A stretch of DNA of 64,000 nucleotides from Bacteroides intestinalis DSM 17393. Lineage in GTDB: Bacteria; Bacteroidota; Bacteroidia; Bacteroidales; Bacteroidaceae. The translations under genes and the position numbers were made by a program. Positions 1 through 8,835 of the stretch are shown piece after piece. The DNA is taken from the NCBI RefSeq assembly GCF_000172175.1, contig NZ_ABJL02000008.1, forward strand, positions 1,922,001 through 1,986,000. The letters are read 5' to 3'. Numbering within the stretch: position 1 is the first letter of the stretch; each line of letters opens with the position of its first letter. The notes below the pieces were generated by a model. The model made no database searches. It saw only the letters and a list, made by a program, of their open reading frames with translations, and had not been told where the DNA came from.

Positions 1-712
1 CCCAGTCAACTTTAGATAAATCAACTGAATTGGCATGCTGATATTCGCCTCCGGTATGATCTACAGCATTCGTTGCAATGGTAGTTTCTGCTCCGGGCAA
101 TAAAGGATACTCCTTACCGCTACCCGGAAATTGCCAAGTCATATCAGCAACGGGAATCCGTTTCATATCCGTATATTTCACCCAGGGAGATACAATACCT
201 GGCATCGGATCCACCAAAGCCAGACACAATCCATCCAGATATACAGTCTCATCAGAGTTATTATAGAGTGTAACATATTGATCTGCCTGATAATCTGCTC
301 CCAACTCTCCTTTACAACCCACATAATAAATCTCTTTAATGACCAATGCGTTTATTTTAGAGCGCGCCAGTTGCAACTGAACTTTCATCACTTCTTCACC
401 CTGTTCAGGCAATAACGACAAAGATTCCAATCTTCCACTGAAAATAATTCCGGAAGCAGATTGATAATGTACGGCAACTGTATAATATCCATATTCCACA
501 TTAAACAAAGCTACTCCATCAGAAGAACATGAAGAGGTATAAACCGTACCTTGATCCTTATTTGTCAATACCACCTCCATCTCTTCGAAAGGCAAGGTCA
601 CTTCATCCGTAGGAGAAAGTAGGTGGACACTCACTGAACATGAAGAACGATTCTCATCCCCGGCACAAGCACAGAGAAATAACACAAAGAAAAACAATAC
701 ATAATATTTCAT
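1..712 (-). CDS. DUF4876-like secreted lipoprotein, 3' end cut by window edge
   Basis: An open frame starts at the ATG at 712 and runs off the left edge (about 237 codons visible). An AGAGG ribosome site lies 5 nt upstream. The N-terminus is a lipoprotein signal with the hydrophobic stretch VLFFFVLFL and a Cys at about residue 16 (LCAC lipobox-like). About residues 25-100 look like a beta-sandwich; a stretch near residue 140 (DQYVTLYNNSDETVYLDG) resembles the lamin-tail-like or DUF4876 family found beside TonB receptors in Bacteroides. It lies 32 bp downstream of the TonB receptor gene, so the two are probably one operon, and the lipoprotein may be its surface partner. The family assignment is from memory of the motif. 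The ligand is unknown. Confidence 0.65.
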   Translation of the reverse strand, partial: MKYYVLFFFVLFLCACAGDENRSSCSVSVHLLSPTDEVTLPFEEMEVVLTNKDQGTVYTSSCSSDGVALFNVEYGYYTVAVHYQSASGIIFSGRLESLSLLPEQGEEVMKVQLQLARSKINALVIKEIYYVGCKGELGADYQADQYVTLYNNSDETVYLDGLCLALVDPMPGIVSPWVKYTDMKRIPVADMTWQFPGSGKEYPLLPGAETTIATNAVDHTGGEYQHANSVDLSKVDW

Positions 713-744
713 CCTCTTTCAATATCTAAAATTTAATACCAACT

Positions 745-3321
745 TTAAAAACGGATACTAATTTCCGCACCATAATATAAATCCGGATTCACAATTGCAT
801 ATTTCTGTATGCTCTGCCGATATCGTTTCGGATTGGATTGCAGCAGATTATTAGCACAAAAAGCAACCGAAACATGACGTCCTATCTCTTTAGTAACCCG
901 AAGATTCAATAAGAAATAAGGTTTATACGAGTCCTTCAGAAAAGCGGTAGTAGTATTCGCTCTGATCACTAAATCAGCAAAACATTCATCCGTCGCCATG
1001 TCCGGCGTGAAAGGATGTTGGTTTCCCTCTCCATCTATATAATAAACCGGATTCAAGCACTTCTGATCATTACTATCCGTGTACACAGGATTATTAAACC
1101 GGCTCTCCATTCCCCGCTGTTGTTTATCCATCCACACCGCCTGAAGCGTTAGGCTTGTGATCAAACCGATTCTGGGAATTTGAGTAACACACTGAAACCG
1201 GCTATTCAATTGCTGCCAGATTTGAGTATTCGCAACAGAAGGCCCTGTTTCGTAAATACCTACATAAGGGTAAGCTTTTCCATTCACTTCTATCTGGGGA
1301 TGCAAGGCAGAAAGGGCCGTATTCTTTTCGCATACATCCAGATATCCGCCACTTATGTAAAATGAAGAACGCAGTGCCTTTGAATGAATCGGACCAATGG
1401 TATATTCAATACCTTGTTTTTCCTGTTCTATACCATTCTGGGGTGATAAATAGGTAGCAAACGTAGTATTCAAAGTATATGGAAGAAGTTCACCATCATT
1501 CATGACACCCTCATCCGTCAATTCCGGTTGTTCTCCTTTACTGATCAAAGGGGAATAGCGGCGATAGGAAAAAGGTTCGGCAAGTTGAGAGGTACAATAG
1601 CCATTTTTGAGATGTTCCTTAAACCATACCACATCCGCAGTAACACCTCCTATCCGGAAATTCACCCCTATTTCAAACTTCTGATTAACAGGCAAACGCA
1701 AGTCGGAGTTAAAATTACGGTCAGTTATAAATGTATGCATGACGGTCAGACGCTGATTATTCTCAGCATCATTGTACGTAAAACAATTCATATCCGTATA
1801 CGATTTATCGGGATACAAATAAGTAAGTACAGGCATCTTATGCATCAATCCCCACCCCAGACGTACACTGAAACGACTTAGAAAAACATCATCCGTCCTA
1901 TCAATAAATATCTGGGAAAGATTGATACGCGGATCAACAGAAGAGTTCCGTTGTAGACGCTTAGTCGGCAACTGAGTAAAACGCACCCCCGCCTGCACTT
2001 CGGTCCGCATCTTCCCATAACGGAGAATAAAGTGATTTTCAGCAAAAGCAGAATACTTATATAATAAAGGTATATCCCGATAAGACCTTGTCCGCACTCT
2101 GAGCATTTCCAAGGGAGGACAAAGAGGATCGAAACTGATTCCTTTTCCACGATTCCCTTCCACCTCAGCATGAAGCCCCAGTTGAAAATGGTTACTGATA
2201 TTCTCACCCATCGTTTTTCTGTGATTGGCAGTCAACGATACATCTCCGCTCAACGGCTTGCCTTCAACGGATAACTGAGAGAAATAATGGGGAGGCAGGA
2301 ACACTCCGGCATGTTCACCTGCCTGCGCGGTATAGGTAGTGACTTGCTGTGTTCCCGAATAATATGTACTGGATTCATTCTTCTGGCTCCCATACGTAAA
2401 CCCTAGCTGATATTCAAGATTGGAAATCCAGGAACGATTCAATTTCCACTGTCCATTAGCAGAAAAGGATATGTTTTGATCCTGATATTTCCGAAATTCA
2501 CCATCCACCGTATTCTGCCCTCTTTTATCATTATCCTTCATCCAATAACCACACATATTAAGACGCAAAGTAGCAGACCGGAAATCCTTCGCATAAGCCG
2601 CTTGGATTCCAAATCTTTGAAAAGATTCTTCAAAGACTTGAGGCGATTGATTTGAAAGTGCATAATCTGCTCCTAAATAGAGAGTTCCCCCATTATTACT
2701 GATCGCAATGCCCTTCCCCACAGAAGCAAGTTTCTCCGTAGCTGTCAGACGAATACCGATGGTAAGAGGTTGTATCCCGGCTTTCGACTTGACCAGAACA
2801 ACCCCACTGGTCACATCTCCATAACGTGCCGAAGGAACACCACGTATCACCTCGACCGACTCCACAGAAGATGGAGACAAGGAACGCACGTCGAAACCGG
2901 ATAACACCGTGCTATTAAAAAGGCTGCCCCTACCTTCAAGTCCCATTTGCTGCATATTGGCATTATTATTCATGCGGAGTCCATCCACCTCTATGGCTGT
3001 CCCTAAAGCATTAGTCGTATTTTCAGAAGTTGCACTGCGGATGGTAAAGGCAGCCGGAGCATTCAGATCCGGATTGCGTACAAGAACACCGGGTAGTAAT
3101 TGAGATAAAACAGAAAGATCAGTAGCCTGTATATGACGAATAGCATCCTGCCCAATGACAGAACGTGTTCCCGGAGCATTTGATTGAGTAGCAGTAACAA
3201 TCACCTCCTGTAACCGGATGTTGCGAAGAGTATCTATAGCCTGCATTTCAGTCTGTCCATATACCACCAGCGAACAAACCCAAAAAGCAATTAATATATA
3301 GCCCCTGTAACAATTATTCAT
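745..3321 (-). CDS. TonB-dependent outer-membrane receptor
   Basis: An 858-aa receptor with a signal peptide (about residues 1-22, ending VVYGQ). A plug domain follows at about residues 45-190, with the typical VEVIRGVPSARYGDVTSG signature, then a long beta-barrel ending in an aromatic residue (EISIRF). It has no N-terminal carboxypeptidase-like domain and lacks the SusC RGxxTTNGxxPL-type motif, so it is a classic TonB receptor and not a SusC. It would import a large or scarce ligand across the outer membrane using TonB energy. The downstream DUF4876-like lipoprotein gene is co-oriented, and a membrane AraC-type regulator is divergent, which suggests a regulated uptake unit. The substrate cannot be read from the sequence. 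Confidence 0.88.
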   Translation of the reverse strand: MNNCYRGYILIAFWVCSLVVYGQTEMQAIDTLRNIRLQEVIVTATQSNAPGTRSVIGQDAIRHIQATDLSVLSQLLPGVLVRNPDLNAPAAFTIRSATSENTTNALGTAIEVDGLRMNNNANMQQMGLEGRGSLFNSTVLSGFDVRSLSPSSVESVEVIRGVPSARYGDVTSGVVLVKSKAGIQPLTIGIRLTATEKLASVGKGIAISNNGGTLYLGADYALSNQSPQVFEESFQRFGIQAAYAKDFRSATLRLNMCGYWMKDNDKRGQNTVDGEFRKYQDQNISFSANGQWKLNRSWISNLEYQLGFTYGSQKNESSTYYSGTQQVTTYTAQAGEHAGVFLPPHYFSQLSVEGKPLSGDVSLTANHRKTMGENISNHFQLGLHAEVEGNRGKGISFDPLCPPLEMLRVRTRSYRDIPLLYKYSAFAENHFILRYGKMRTEVQAGVRFTQLPTKRLQRNSSVDPRINLSQIFIDRTDDVFLSRFSVRLGWGLMHKMPVLTYLYPDKSYTDMNCFTYNDAENNQRLTVMHTFITDRNFNSDLRLPVNQKFEIGVNFRIGGVTADVVWFKEHLKNGYCTSQLAEPFSYRRYSPLISKGEQPELTDEGVMNDGELLPYTLNTTFATYLSPQNGIEQEKQGIEYTIGPIHSKALRSSFYISGGYLDVCEKNTALSALHPQIEVNGKAYPYVGIYETGPSVANTQIWQQLNSRFQCVTQIPRIGLITSLTLQAVWMDKQQRGMESRFNNPVYTDSNDQKCLNPVYYIDGEGNQHPFTPDMATDECFADLVIRANTTTAFLKDSYKPYFLLNLRVTKEIGRHVSVAFCANNLLQSNPKRYRQSIQKYAIVNPDLYYGAEISIRF

Positions 3322-3473
3322 TTGTACAACCCAAGATGGTAATTTACATACCTAACGAGCGTTATATAGTAACCCTCAGATTAGGGGGCAAAGGAAACAA
3401 TTTTCTACCAACATTTCATTACCAAACTTTAAAAAAATGCAGAATAAAATCACTCTTTTCGGACTTTTGTGTG

Positions 3474-3481
3474 TACATTTG
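3474..3481 (+). promoter_or_regulatory. Bacteroides -7 promoter box
   Basis: TACATTTG matches TAnnTTTG and sits 22 bp before the ATG at 3504. No clear -33 TTTG was found at the usual distance. If used, transcription would start near 3488, which rules out the longer reading frame from 3336 and supports the start at 3504. Confidence 0.45.
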
Positions 3482-3503
3482 CAAGCAACAGAACAACAAT
3501 ATC

Positions 3504-4691
3504 ATGCCATTTTTCATATTAAAGACATTACTTATTTGTACTTTTCTGCTGACTTGGGCTGTACTAGGTCTTGCTTCTATCTCTCTGATTTGGAGAAACA
3601 AGCATAAAAAGGATTTGGCCATATTATTAGCACCAATCCTACTAATATACTGGGGGTTAACGTCGTATAGCACATTATACGAAAATTTCTTCCTGCTTCA
3701 AAGAACATCCCTCTTACCCACCCTATACTGTTGGGGACTGACTTTTCTCCCTCCTTTACTCTATTTCTTTATCCGCTTCCGTATTACCGGAATATTTCCC
3801 CAAAAGCCACAATGGTGGAAACATATGTTACCTTCGATGGTCTTATCGTGTTGTTACATATTGATGTCAGTTTTAAGTCCGGTGGCAGATCGCTTAACTT
3901 ACAGTTGGGCTGAAATTCTATCATCGTTCCCGGCTTGGTGGACACTTTTCCGTTTAACGTGTATAATAACAGGGATCACACAGACTTTCATTTACGTATT
4001 ACTCTTGCGAAAGATGAATGAAACAGACTGTATATTCCTAAAATCAGCTTCCGATATTCAAAGAAAAAGCATCCTAATATCAGGGTTCTTCTTCATGTTC
4101 TTACTGAATATGTTCACTTCTTCATATATCTGCAATCTTTTATACAACCTTTGTATTGGCATATTAAGTGGATATATCTTTTATAATTCTCTCTTACACC
4201 AATTCGTAAAACAAAAGCTCAAGTTACGTATTTATCGGGAAACATCGTCCCAGTTCCCTGTGAATAACCTAAATCAACAACTAGAAAGCAAATCAGAAAA
4301 AGAAGTCGTAGAAAAAGAGGTGCTCATAAATGGCAAGAAGAACTCCAAAGTATACTTGACTCCTCAAAAGATCGATGAAATAAACCAACTATTACAAACA
4401 CCGGAATTCATTTATGATCAAAAAATAAAATTGGAGCAGTTTGCTCAAAGAGTGGCAGTCAATTCCACCTATTTAAATAGATATTTCAATCAAGAATATG
4501 GATGTAGTTTCCTTCAATACCTTACGTCACTTCGCATCGAAAAAGCAGAAATGCTGCTAAGAGATTCGAATGCAGAAATAGAAGACATCTGTTATAATAC
4601 AGGTTTCAACAGCCCTTCTGCATTTCACAAAGCTTTTAAAAACCGATATGGTTGCTCTCCCTCGGAATGGAGAAGAAGATGTCTCACTTAA
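3504..4691 (+). CDS. Membrane-bound AraC-family transcriptional regulator
   Basis: A protein of about 395 aa. The N-terminal half has six or seven hydrophobic helices (roughly residues 1-225; for example FFILKTLLICTFLLTWAVLG at the start). A short charged linker follows, then a C-terminal AraC/XylS double helix-turn-helix (about residues 290-392) with FNSPSAFHKAFKNRYGCSPS, the usual second HTH signature. The 3336 start would add 56 residues without a signal-like character, and a -7 box lies between the two starts, so the ATG at 3504 is chosen. Such proteins sense something in or across the membrane and bind DNA directly. The likely target is the divergent TonB receptor operon, by position only. 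Confidence 0.8.
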   Translation: MPFFILKTLLICTFLLTWAVLGLASISLIWRNKHKKDLAILLAPILLIYWGLTSYSTLYENFFLLQRTSLLPTLYCWGLTFLPPLLYFFIRFRITGIFPQKPQWWKHMLPSMVLSCCYILMSVLSPVADRLTYSWAEILSSFPAWWTLFRLTCIITGITQTFIYVLLLRKMNETDCIFLKSASDIQRKSILISGFFFMFLLNMFTSSYICNLLYNLCIGILSGYIFYNSLLHQFVKQKLKLRIYRETSSQFPVNNLNQQLESKSEKEVVEKEVLINGKKNSKVYLTPQKIDEINQLLQTPEFIYDQKIKLEQFAQRVAVNSTYLNRYFNQEYGCSFLQYLTSLRIEKAEMLLRDSNAEIEDICYNTGFNSPSAFHKAFKNRYGCSPSEWRRRCLT

Positions 4692-5310
4692 AAGTTGAAT
4701 CGCAGTCAATCCGTATCAGAACGATGCATTTATTTATTTCACATTAGGAATTATTCTACTGAAGACCAGAGATATATCTCTTTATCCTTAGGAACAGTCG
4801 AGTGTTGACCTAGGTTAACAAGCCTATCAACCTTGGTTGACGAGCCGATTAACCTTGGTTGATAGGCTTGTCAGCCAAGGTCATCCCCCAATAAGACTTA
4901 TTGGAAAACTCAACACACACAGGGCAAGAGACAAATGATCCCTTGTTTGTTTTCTAATCACTGTTGAAGCTTTTACCGCAAAACATATGGATAAATCTTG
5001 TTTAGCACACACTTCATATCATCAAAAAAAGGTTGAAATCGTAAAAACAGAAAGATTTATTCTGAATAAATATTCTGAATTTCAGCCACTTAAAATTATT
5101 ATTTTAGTTTACTGATTTTAGCATTTAGATTTCCCAACTTCCAGCTATTTTTGCCTGTGTTCATCTGAGGGAACAATAATATAAACCAACGGATATTTCC
5201 GGATAATTGTTATGAAGGAATGGTTGCATTAGCCATTTTATAAAACAGCTAAAAACAAACTGAAAATCAATATACAATAATCAACAAATACAATATTAAT
5301 TTTTATTCTT
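4692..5310. other. 619-bp AT-rich intergenic region
   Basis: No convincing gene. It holds the 22-bp tandem repeats at 4805-4892, described separately. The rest is AT-rich and would contain the promoter of the gene at 5311, but no clear TTTG/TAnnTTTG pair was found. Confidence 0.6.
4805..4892. repeat. 22-bp tandem repeat, three good copies and one degenerate copy
   Basis: Units start at 4805, 4827, 4849 and 4871 with exact 22-bp spacing. The unit core is ACCTTGGTTGAYRAGCC with variation (ACCTAGGTTAAC in copy 1); each core is itself nearly palindromic. Adjacent copies form a perfect 15-bp inverted repeat, ACAAGCCTATCAACC at 4818-4832 against its complement at 4857-4871. No function is known to me. 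A second array of the same period lies at 26400. Confidence 0.85.
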
Positions 5311-6489
5311 ATGAAAAATGAAAAAATAGACATGAGTAGGGAAACGGGTACTTTCCGTGTCTCCCAAGAAGGAATGTATATTATTACAGGTACCAATTCA
5401 AGACATGGAATAACAGTATCTGCCGGAGTACGTGCAACAATTGTTCTACAAGATGCTAACTTATGTGATCTGGAAAACATGGGTGTTGCATTCCATATTG
5501 CGGAAGACTGTCATATCACGGTGATTCTTGAAGGAAACAATATGCTACACAGTGGCCGTGAAATGGCTGCAATCCAATCAAGAAAGAATTCCATCCTGAT
5601 TATTAAAGGTGATGGGAAATTAATTGCGTACGGTGGAGAAGGTGCAGCTGGTATAGGATGCGGATATGCTACCGAATGTGGTGACATTATTATCGAAAGT
5701 GGAACGATAGAAGCCTATGCGGGTTATCAGCACGAGACTTCCTGGCGCGCGGGATCTGCAGGAATAGGCGGTGCCGGTCAATATGCAGGTCGAAAAAGCA
5801 AATGTGGAAACATAACTATTACAGGAGGAAAAATCATGGCTAAATGCGACAAAGGAAACTGGGATATTGGTCCGGGCGATGAAGGAACTTGTGGCAGTGT
5901 AAAAGTAGATAAGAATGCAATAGCTCCCGGAGTGCGTGTATATGGTTCTCATTTAGGTACAGAACAATATAGAGATTTGAAACACATACCTATATCCAAT
6001 GCAGGATTGGTCATTCTCTTCCCATTTCTACCAATGCTTTTTATGAGACTTAATATGTTAAGCCAAGATCGCAGGGGTTTCAATAGTAACGAATCAAAAG
6101 TACGAGCTATATTCATTTTACAACACCTCATGGCAAGTGAAGACAGGGAGTATGATGAAAAAGATCTGTTCCTCAACCGTTTGTTAATAAATTATCCCTT
6201 CAACGAGCCACTCCCTAAAAGAATGGAACTAAATCAAGATGAACTTAACACAATAGATTCTCTATTGGAAGCAGCAAAGACAAACTGGGAAAAAATGAGG
6301 AATACCTCAATGAGAGGTTTTCAAGAAGCTTTTTTGAGAAGAGCAGGATTTATAGAAAAGACTGAAAGGGAATGGGTTCTAACTGTAGAAGAACGTGCAT
6401 TCGATATATTATTGGATAGCATTCCCTGGTCATACAAACTTGTACGGTTACCATGGATGGAAAATATACTCAAGGTTAACTGGAGATAA
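5311..6489 (+). CDS. Beta-helix protein fused to contractile injection system tape-measure C-terminal domain
   Basis: A 392-aa protein in two parts. Residues about 15-210 are a Gly-rich repeat region with alternating beta strands (GAAGIGCGYATECGDIIIES, then AGIGGAGQYAG, CGNITITGG), like the right-handed beta-helix 'carbohydrate-binding' repeats of gut bacterial proteins. Residues about 225-392 match the conserved C-terminal region of contractile-injection-system tape-measure proteins as I know it: NAGLVILFPFLPMLF, FLNRLL, the NTS element (MRNTSMRGFQEAFLRR), then a VEERAFDILLDSIPWS block and a final LPWM..ILKVNW. There is no signal peptide. No sheath, tube, baseplate or ATPase gene occurs in the window, so it is an orphan. 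Possible roles are a cargo or assembly accessory for an injection system encoded elsewhere, or a domesticated domain with a new job. The C-terminal match is strong; the function is inferred. Confidence 0.75.
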   Translation: MKNEKIDMSRETGTFRVSQEGMYIITGTNSRHGITVSAGVRATIVLQDANLCDLENMGVAFHIAEDCHITVILEGNNMLHSGREMAAIQSRKNSILIIKGDGKLIAYGGEGAAGIGCGYATECGDIIIESGTIEAYAGYQHETSWRAGSAGIGGAGQYAGRKSKCGNITITGGKIMAKCDKGNWDIGPGDEGTCGSVKVDKNAIAPGVRVYGSHLGTEQYRDLKHIPISNAGLVILFPFLPMLFMRLNMLSQDRRGFNSNESKVRAIFILQHLMASEDREYDEKDLFLNRLLINYPFNEPLPKRMELNQDELNTIDSLLEAAKTNWEKMRNTSMRGFQEAFLRRAGFIEKTEREWVLTVEERAFDILLDSIPWSYKLVRLPWMENILKVNWR

Positions 6490-6534
6490 ACTCCTGCTCT
6501 GACAACAGTTCAGAAATTCACTTTTACATTTAAA

Positions 6535-6572
6535 TAATCAGTATAGAAGACCTTTATCTTCTATACTGATTA
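6535..6572. terminator. Bidirectional terminator hairpin
   Basis: AATCAGTATAGAAGA (6536-6550) pairs perfectly with 6557-6571 around a 6-nt loop; T6535-A6572 can add one pair. It lies between the convergent genes ending at 6489 (+) and 6579 (-) and has A/T runs beside it. Confidence 0.75.
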
Positions 6573-6578
6573 AAAATT

Positions 6579-7631
6579 TTATGCAATCGTTATTGAAGAA
6601 TCCAAATAAACATCCTGAATGGTATTCAATAATTGAACACCCTCTTCCATTGGCTTTTGGAATGCTTTCCGTCCACTGATCAATCCCATTCCACCGGCAC
6701 GTTTATTGATAACCGCTGTAACAACAGCATCACGCAAATCCGATTCTCCATGAGATTCACCACCGGAATTAATCAAACCGACACGCCCCATATAACCATT
6801 AGCAACCTGGTAGCGACAAAGATCGATAGGATGTGAAGTTGCGAGTTCAGAATACATTCTTTCATCCGTTTTACCAAAATGGATAGCCGTGAATCCACCA
6901 TTATTGGAAGGAAGTTTTTGCTTTACAATATCAGCCTTGATGGTCACTCCAATGTGGTTAGCCTGTCCGGTAAGGTCGGCTGCCGCATGATAATCAGTGC
7001 CATCTTTCTTAAAATCATTGTTTCTGAGATAACACCAGAGAATGGTTGCCATACCTAACTCATGAGCATATTCAAAAGCTTGTGATATCTCAATAATCTG
7101 ACGACGACTTTGCTCCGAACCGAAATAGATAGTAGCACCAACAGCTACCGCACCCATATTCCATGCTTCTTTTACGGTTCCAAACATCACCTGATCATAA
7201 GAGTTTGGATAAGTAAGCAGTTCATTATGGTTCAGTTTTACAACGAAAGGTATCTTATGGGCATATTTACGGGCAACAGCCCCTAATATACCAAATGTGG
7301 ATGCAACTGCATTACAACCTCCTTCGATTGCCAGTTTCACTATATTTTCAGGATCAAAATAGATCGGATTAGGAGCAAATGATGCTCCGGCTGTATGTTC
7401 TATATCCTGGTCGACCGGCAGAATGGATACATACCCGGTATTCGCCAAGCGTCCATGCCCGTACAAAGCCTGCAAGCTATTGAGGGTACGTACATTTCTG
7501 TCAGAGTCCACCCAGATTTTATCAATCGCATCAGGTCCAGGAACATGAATTAATTTCTTATCTATTGTCTTACACGTATGGTTCAGGTAATATTCTGCCT
7601 GTTGTCCCAACAAATCAACTGTTTTACTCAT
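6579..7631 (-). CDS. fbaB: Fructose-bisphosphate aldolase class I
   Basis: A 350-aa protein of the DhnA/FbaB class, the same length as E. coli FbaB and recognisably similar throughout: GRLANTGYVSILPVDQ, STFGILGAVARKYAHKIPF, KLNHNELLTYPNSYDQ, VGATIYFGSEQSRRQI, NSGGESHGESDL, and the C-terminus NTIQDVYLDSSITIA. It cleaves fructose 1,6-bisphosphate to glyceraldehyde 3-phosphate and dihydroxyacetone phosphate through a Schiff base; the ADIVKQK segment holds the presumed lysine. It acts in cytosolic glycolysis and gluconeogenesis. It stands alone, with a terminator hairpin right after the stop. Confidence 0.95.
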   Translation of the reverse strand: MSKTVDLLGQQAEYYLNHTCKTIDKKLIHVPGPDAIDKIWVDSDRNVRTLNSLQALYGHGRLANTGYVSILPVDQDIEHTAGASFAPNPIYFDPENIVKLAIEGGCNAVASTFGILGAVARKYAHKIPFVVKLNHNELLTYPNSYDQVMFGTVKEAWNMGAVAVGATIYFGSEQSRRQIIEISQAFEYAHELGMATILWCYLRNNDFKKDGTDYHAAADLTGQANHIGVTIKADIVKQKLPSNNGGFTAIHFGKTDERMYSELATSHPIDLCRYQVANGYMGRVGLINSGGESHGESDLRDAVVTAVINKRAGGMGLISGRKAFQKPMEEGVQLLNTIQDVYLDSSITIA

Positions 7632-7728
7632 AATATATTCGTTTTTAATTTAGAATCATACTAAATAAACAGTTTCCCTTTGTCGATTGTTTATTAGTCT
7701 TCCGGGAAAGCCATAAGCATAATATGAA

Positions 7729-8274
7729 TTATCGGTGATATTTTCCTTTATCTTTTACCAGTATCACCTTTAACTGCGGATCGAAGAGCATCTCGCGTCC
7801 TACGGAAGACAACAAAAGTTGTAACTGACTGCTACGATGTTCCCAAGTCAATAGATCTATGGAACGGTTCAGACTTTCTTTTATCTCAGTATACCAACAT
7901 CCGGGAAAGGACAGAGCACTCACAACCTTTCTATCTACAATTTCCTGCAAGCCCTTAATAAAGCACTTCTGTTCTTTTCTGCTTAAATTATCCGGATCAT
8001 CATAAGGTATATAATATGAAGTATAGTAACCATTTTGAGTAAAGACTTCCAAAGCTTTCCAATTTTGTCCTTCTATAATCAACCGTTCTTTCTTTATCTG
8101 AAAATATTCCATTAACTTATTCAAACTTGAAAGTGCCGTTATTCTATTCTCAAGGGTCAGATTCTTTATATCCAGCCAGATTTTATCCGGATAACGGCCT
8201 ATCTCCCGGAATCCCATAAAAAAGATACACATCAATGTCAATACGATTCCCACCACAAGATGAATTGTTTTCAT
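7729..8274 (-). CDS. Hypothetical membrane-anchored protein
   Basis: A 181-aa protein with one N-terminal hydrophobic helix (residues about 4-21, IHLVVGIVLTLMCIFFMG) and a soluble rest of mixed helix and strand. I do not recognise the family. Features: a PYDDPDNLSRKEQKCFIKGL segment and a basic C-terminus (VKDKGKYHR). The helix may be an uncleaved anchor or a signal. It is upstream of fbaB in the same direction with a 97-bp gap, so co-transcription is possible. No function is proposed. Confidence 0.6.
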   Translation of the reverse strand: MKTIHLVVGIVLTLMCIFFMGFREIGRYPDKIWLDIKNLTLENRITALSSLNKLMEYFQIKKERLIIEGQNWKALEVFTQNGYYTSYYIPYDDPDNLSRKEQKCFIKGLQEIVDRKVVSALSFPGCWYTEIKESLNRSIDLLTWEHRSSQLQLLLSSVGREMLFDPQLKVILVKDKGKYHR

Positions 8275-8835
8275 AATCAGTTTCGATAAAAAAATATTTG
8301 AAATAAGTTTTTATATCCCTGTTTGGGTAATGATATTGCCTGTTTGTAATGACAAATATAAGATTTTTATTCAGATAAAAGAATAGAAATAGACGAATCG
8401 CTTGTTTCATGCCTTAAAAATGGTACTTTAATCTGCAATTTATCTAATTACAAATACCATTAGCTGCCATAGCTTTACAACAAAAATAAATTTAAGAATA
8501 TCCTTGGAACATCTTTGAGTATTCTCATTATCTCAAAATATGATTGTTATGTTATTGCACCACTCCTTTATGTCACTTATAGTTTAGAACGAAATATAGA
8601 GCAAGATCTACAGTATAAGTTCCTCTAATGAAAACATATTAAATAACCTTCTATTAACCATCTTTCAACATCCAGCTATTTATATGATTTTTTCCTTCAT
8701 CATTTTTTGCTATTAAACTTTCCGAAACGCAAATGTTATTAGCCTGCTCATGAAATAAAGTTCATTCATTTTGGTGTATATTTAACCAATATTTTATAAT
8801 TTTGCAGATGTATTTTTGAATCTTCTGCGAGAAAT
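8275..8835. other. 561-bp AT-rich intergenic region between divergent genes
   Basis: No gene is supported. It separates the hypothetical protein (-) from the HTCS (+). Apart from the promoter candidate at 8770-8804, I see only AT-rich sequence without repeats. Confidence 0.6.
8770..8804 (+). promoter_or_regulatory. Promoter candidate for the HTCS gene
   Basis: A -33-like TTTG at 8770-8773 and a -7-like TAATTTTG at 8797-8804, 23 nt apart (slightly longer than the usual 19-21). The box ends 31 nt before the ATG at 8836. Confidence 0.45.

Noticed and set aside
4805..4892. CRISPR array
   Set aside because: The units follow each other without spacers and there are no cas genes. The same holds for 26400-26487.
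5311..6489. Full contractile injection or type VI secretion locus
   Set aside because: No sheath, tube, baseplate, spike or ATPase gene occurs on either side.
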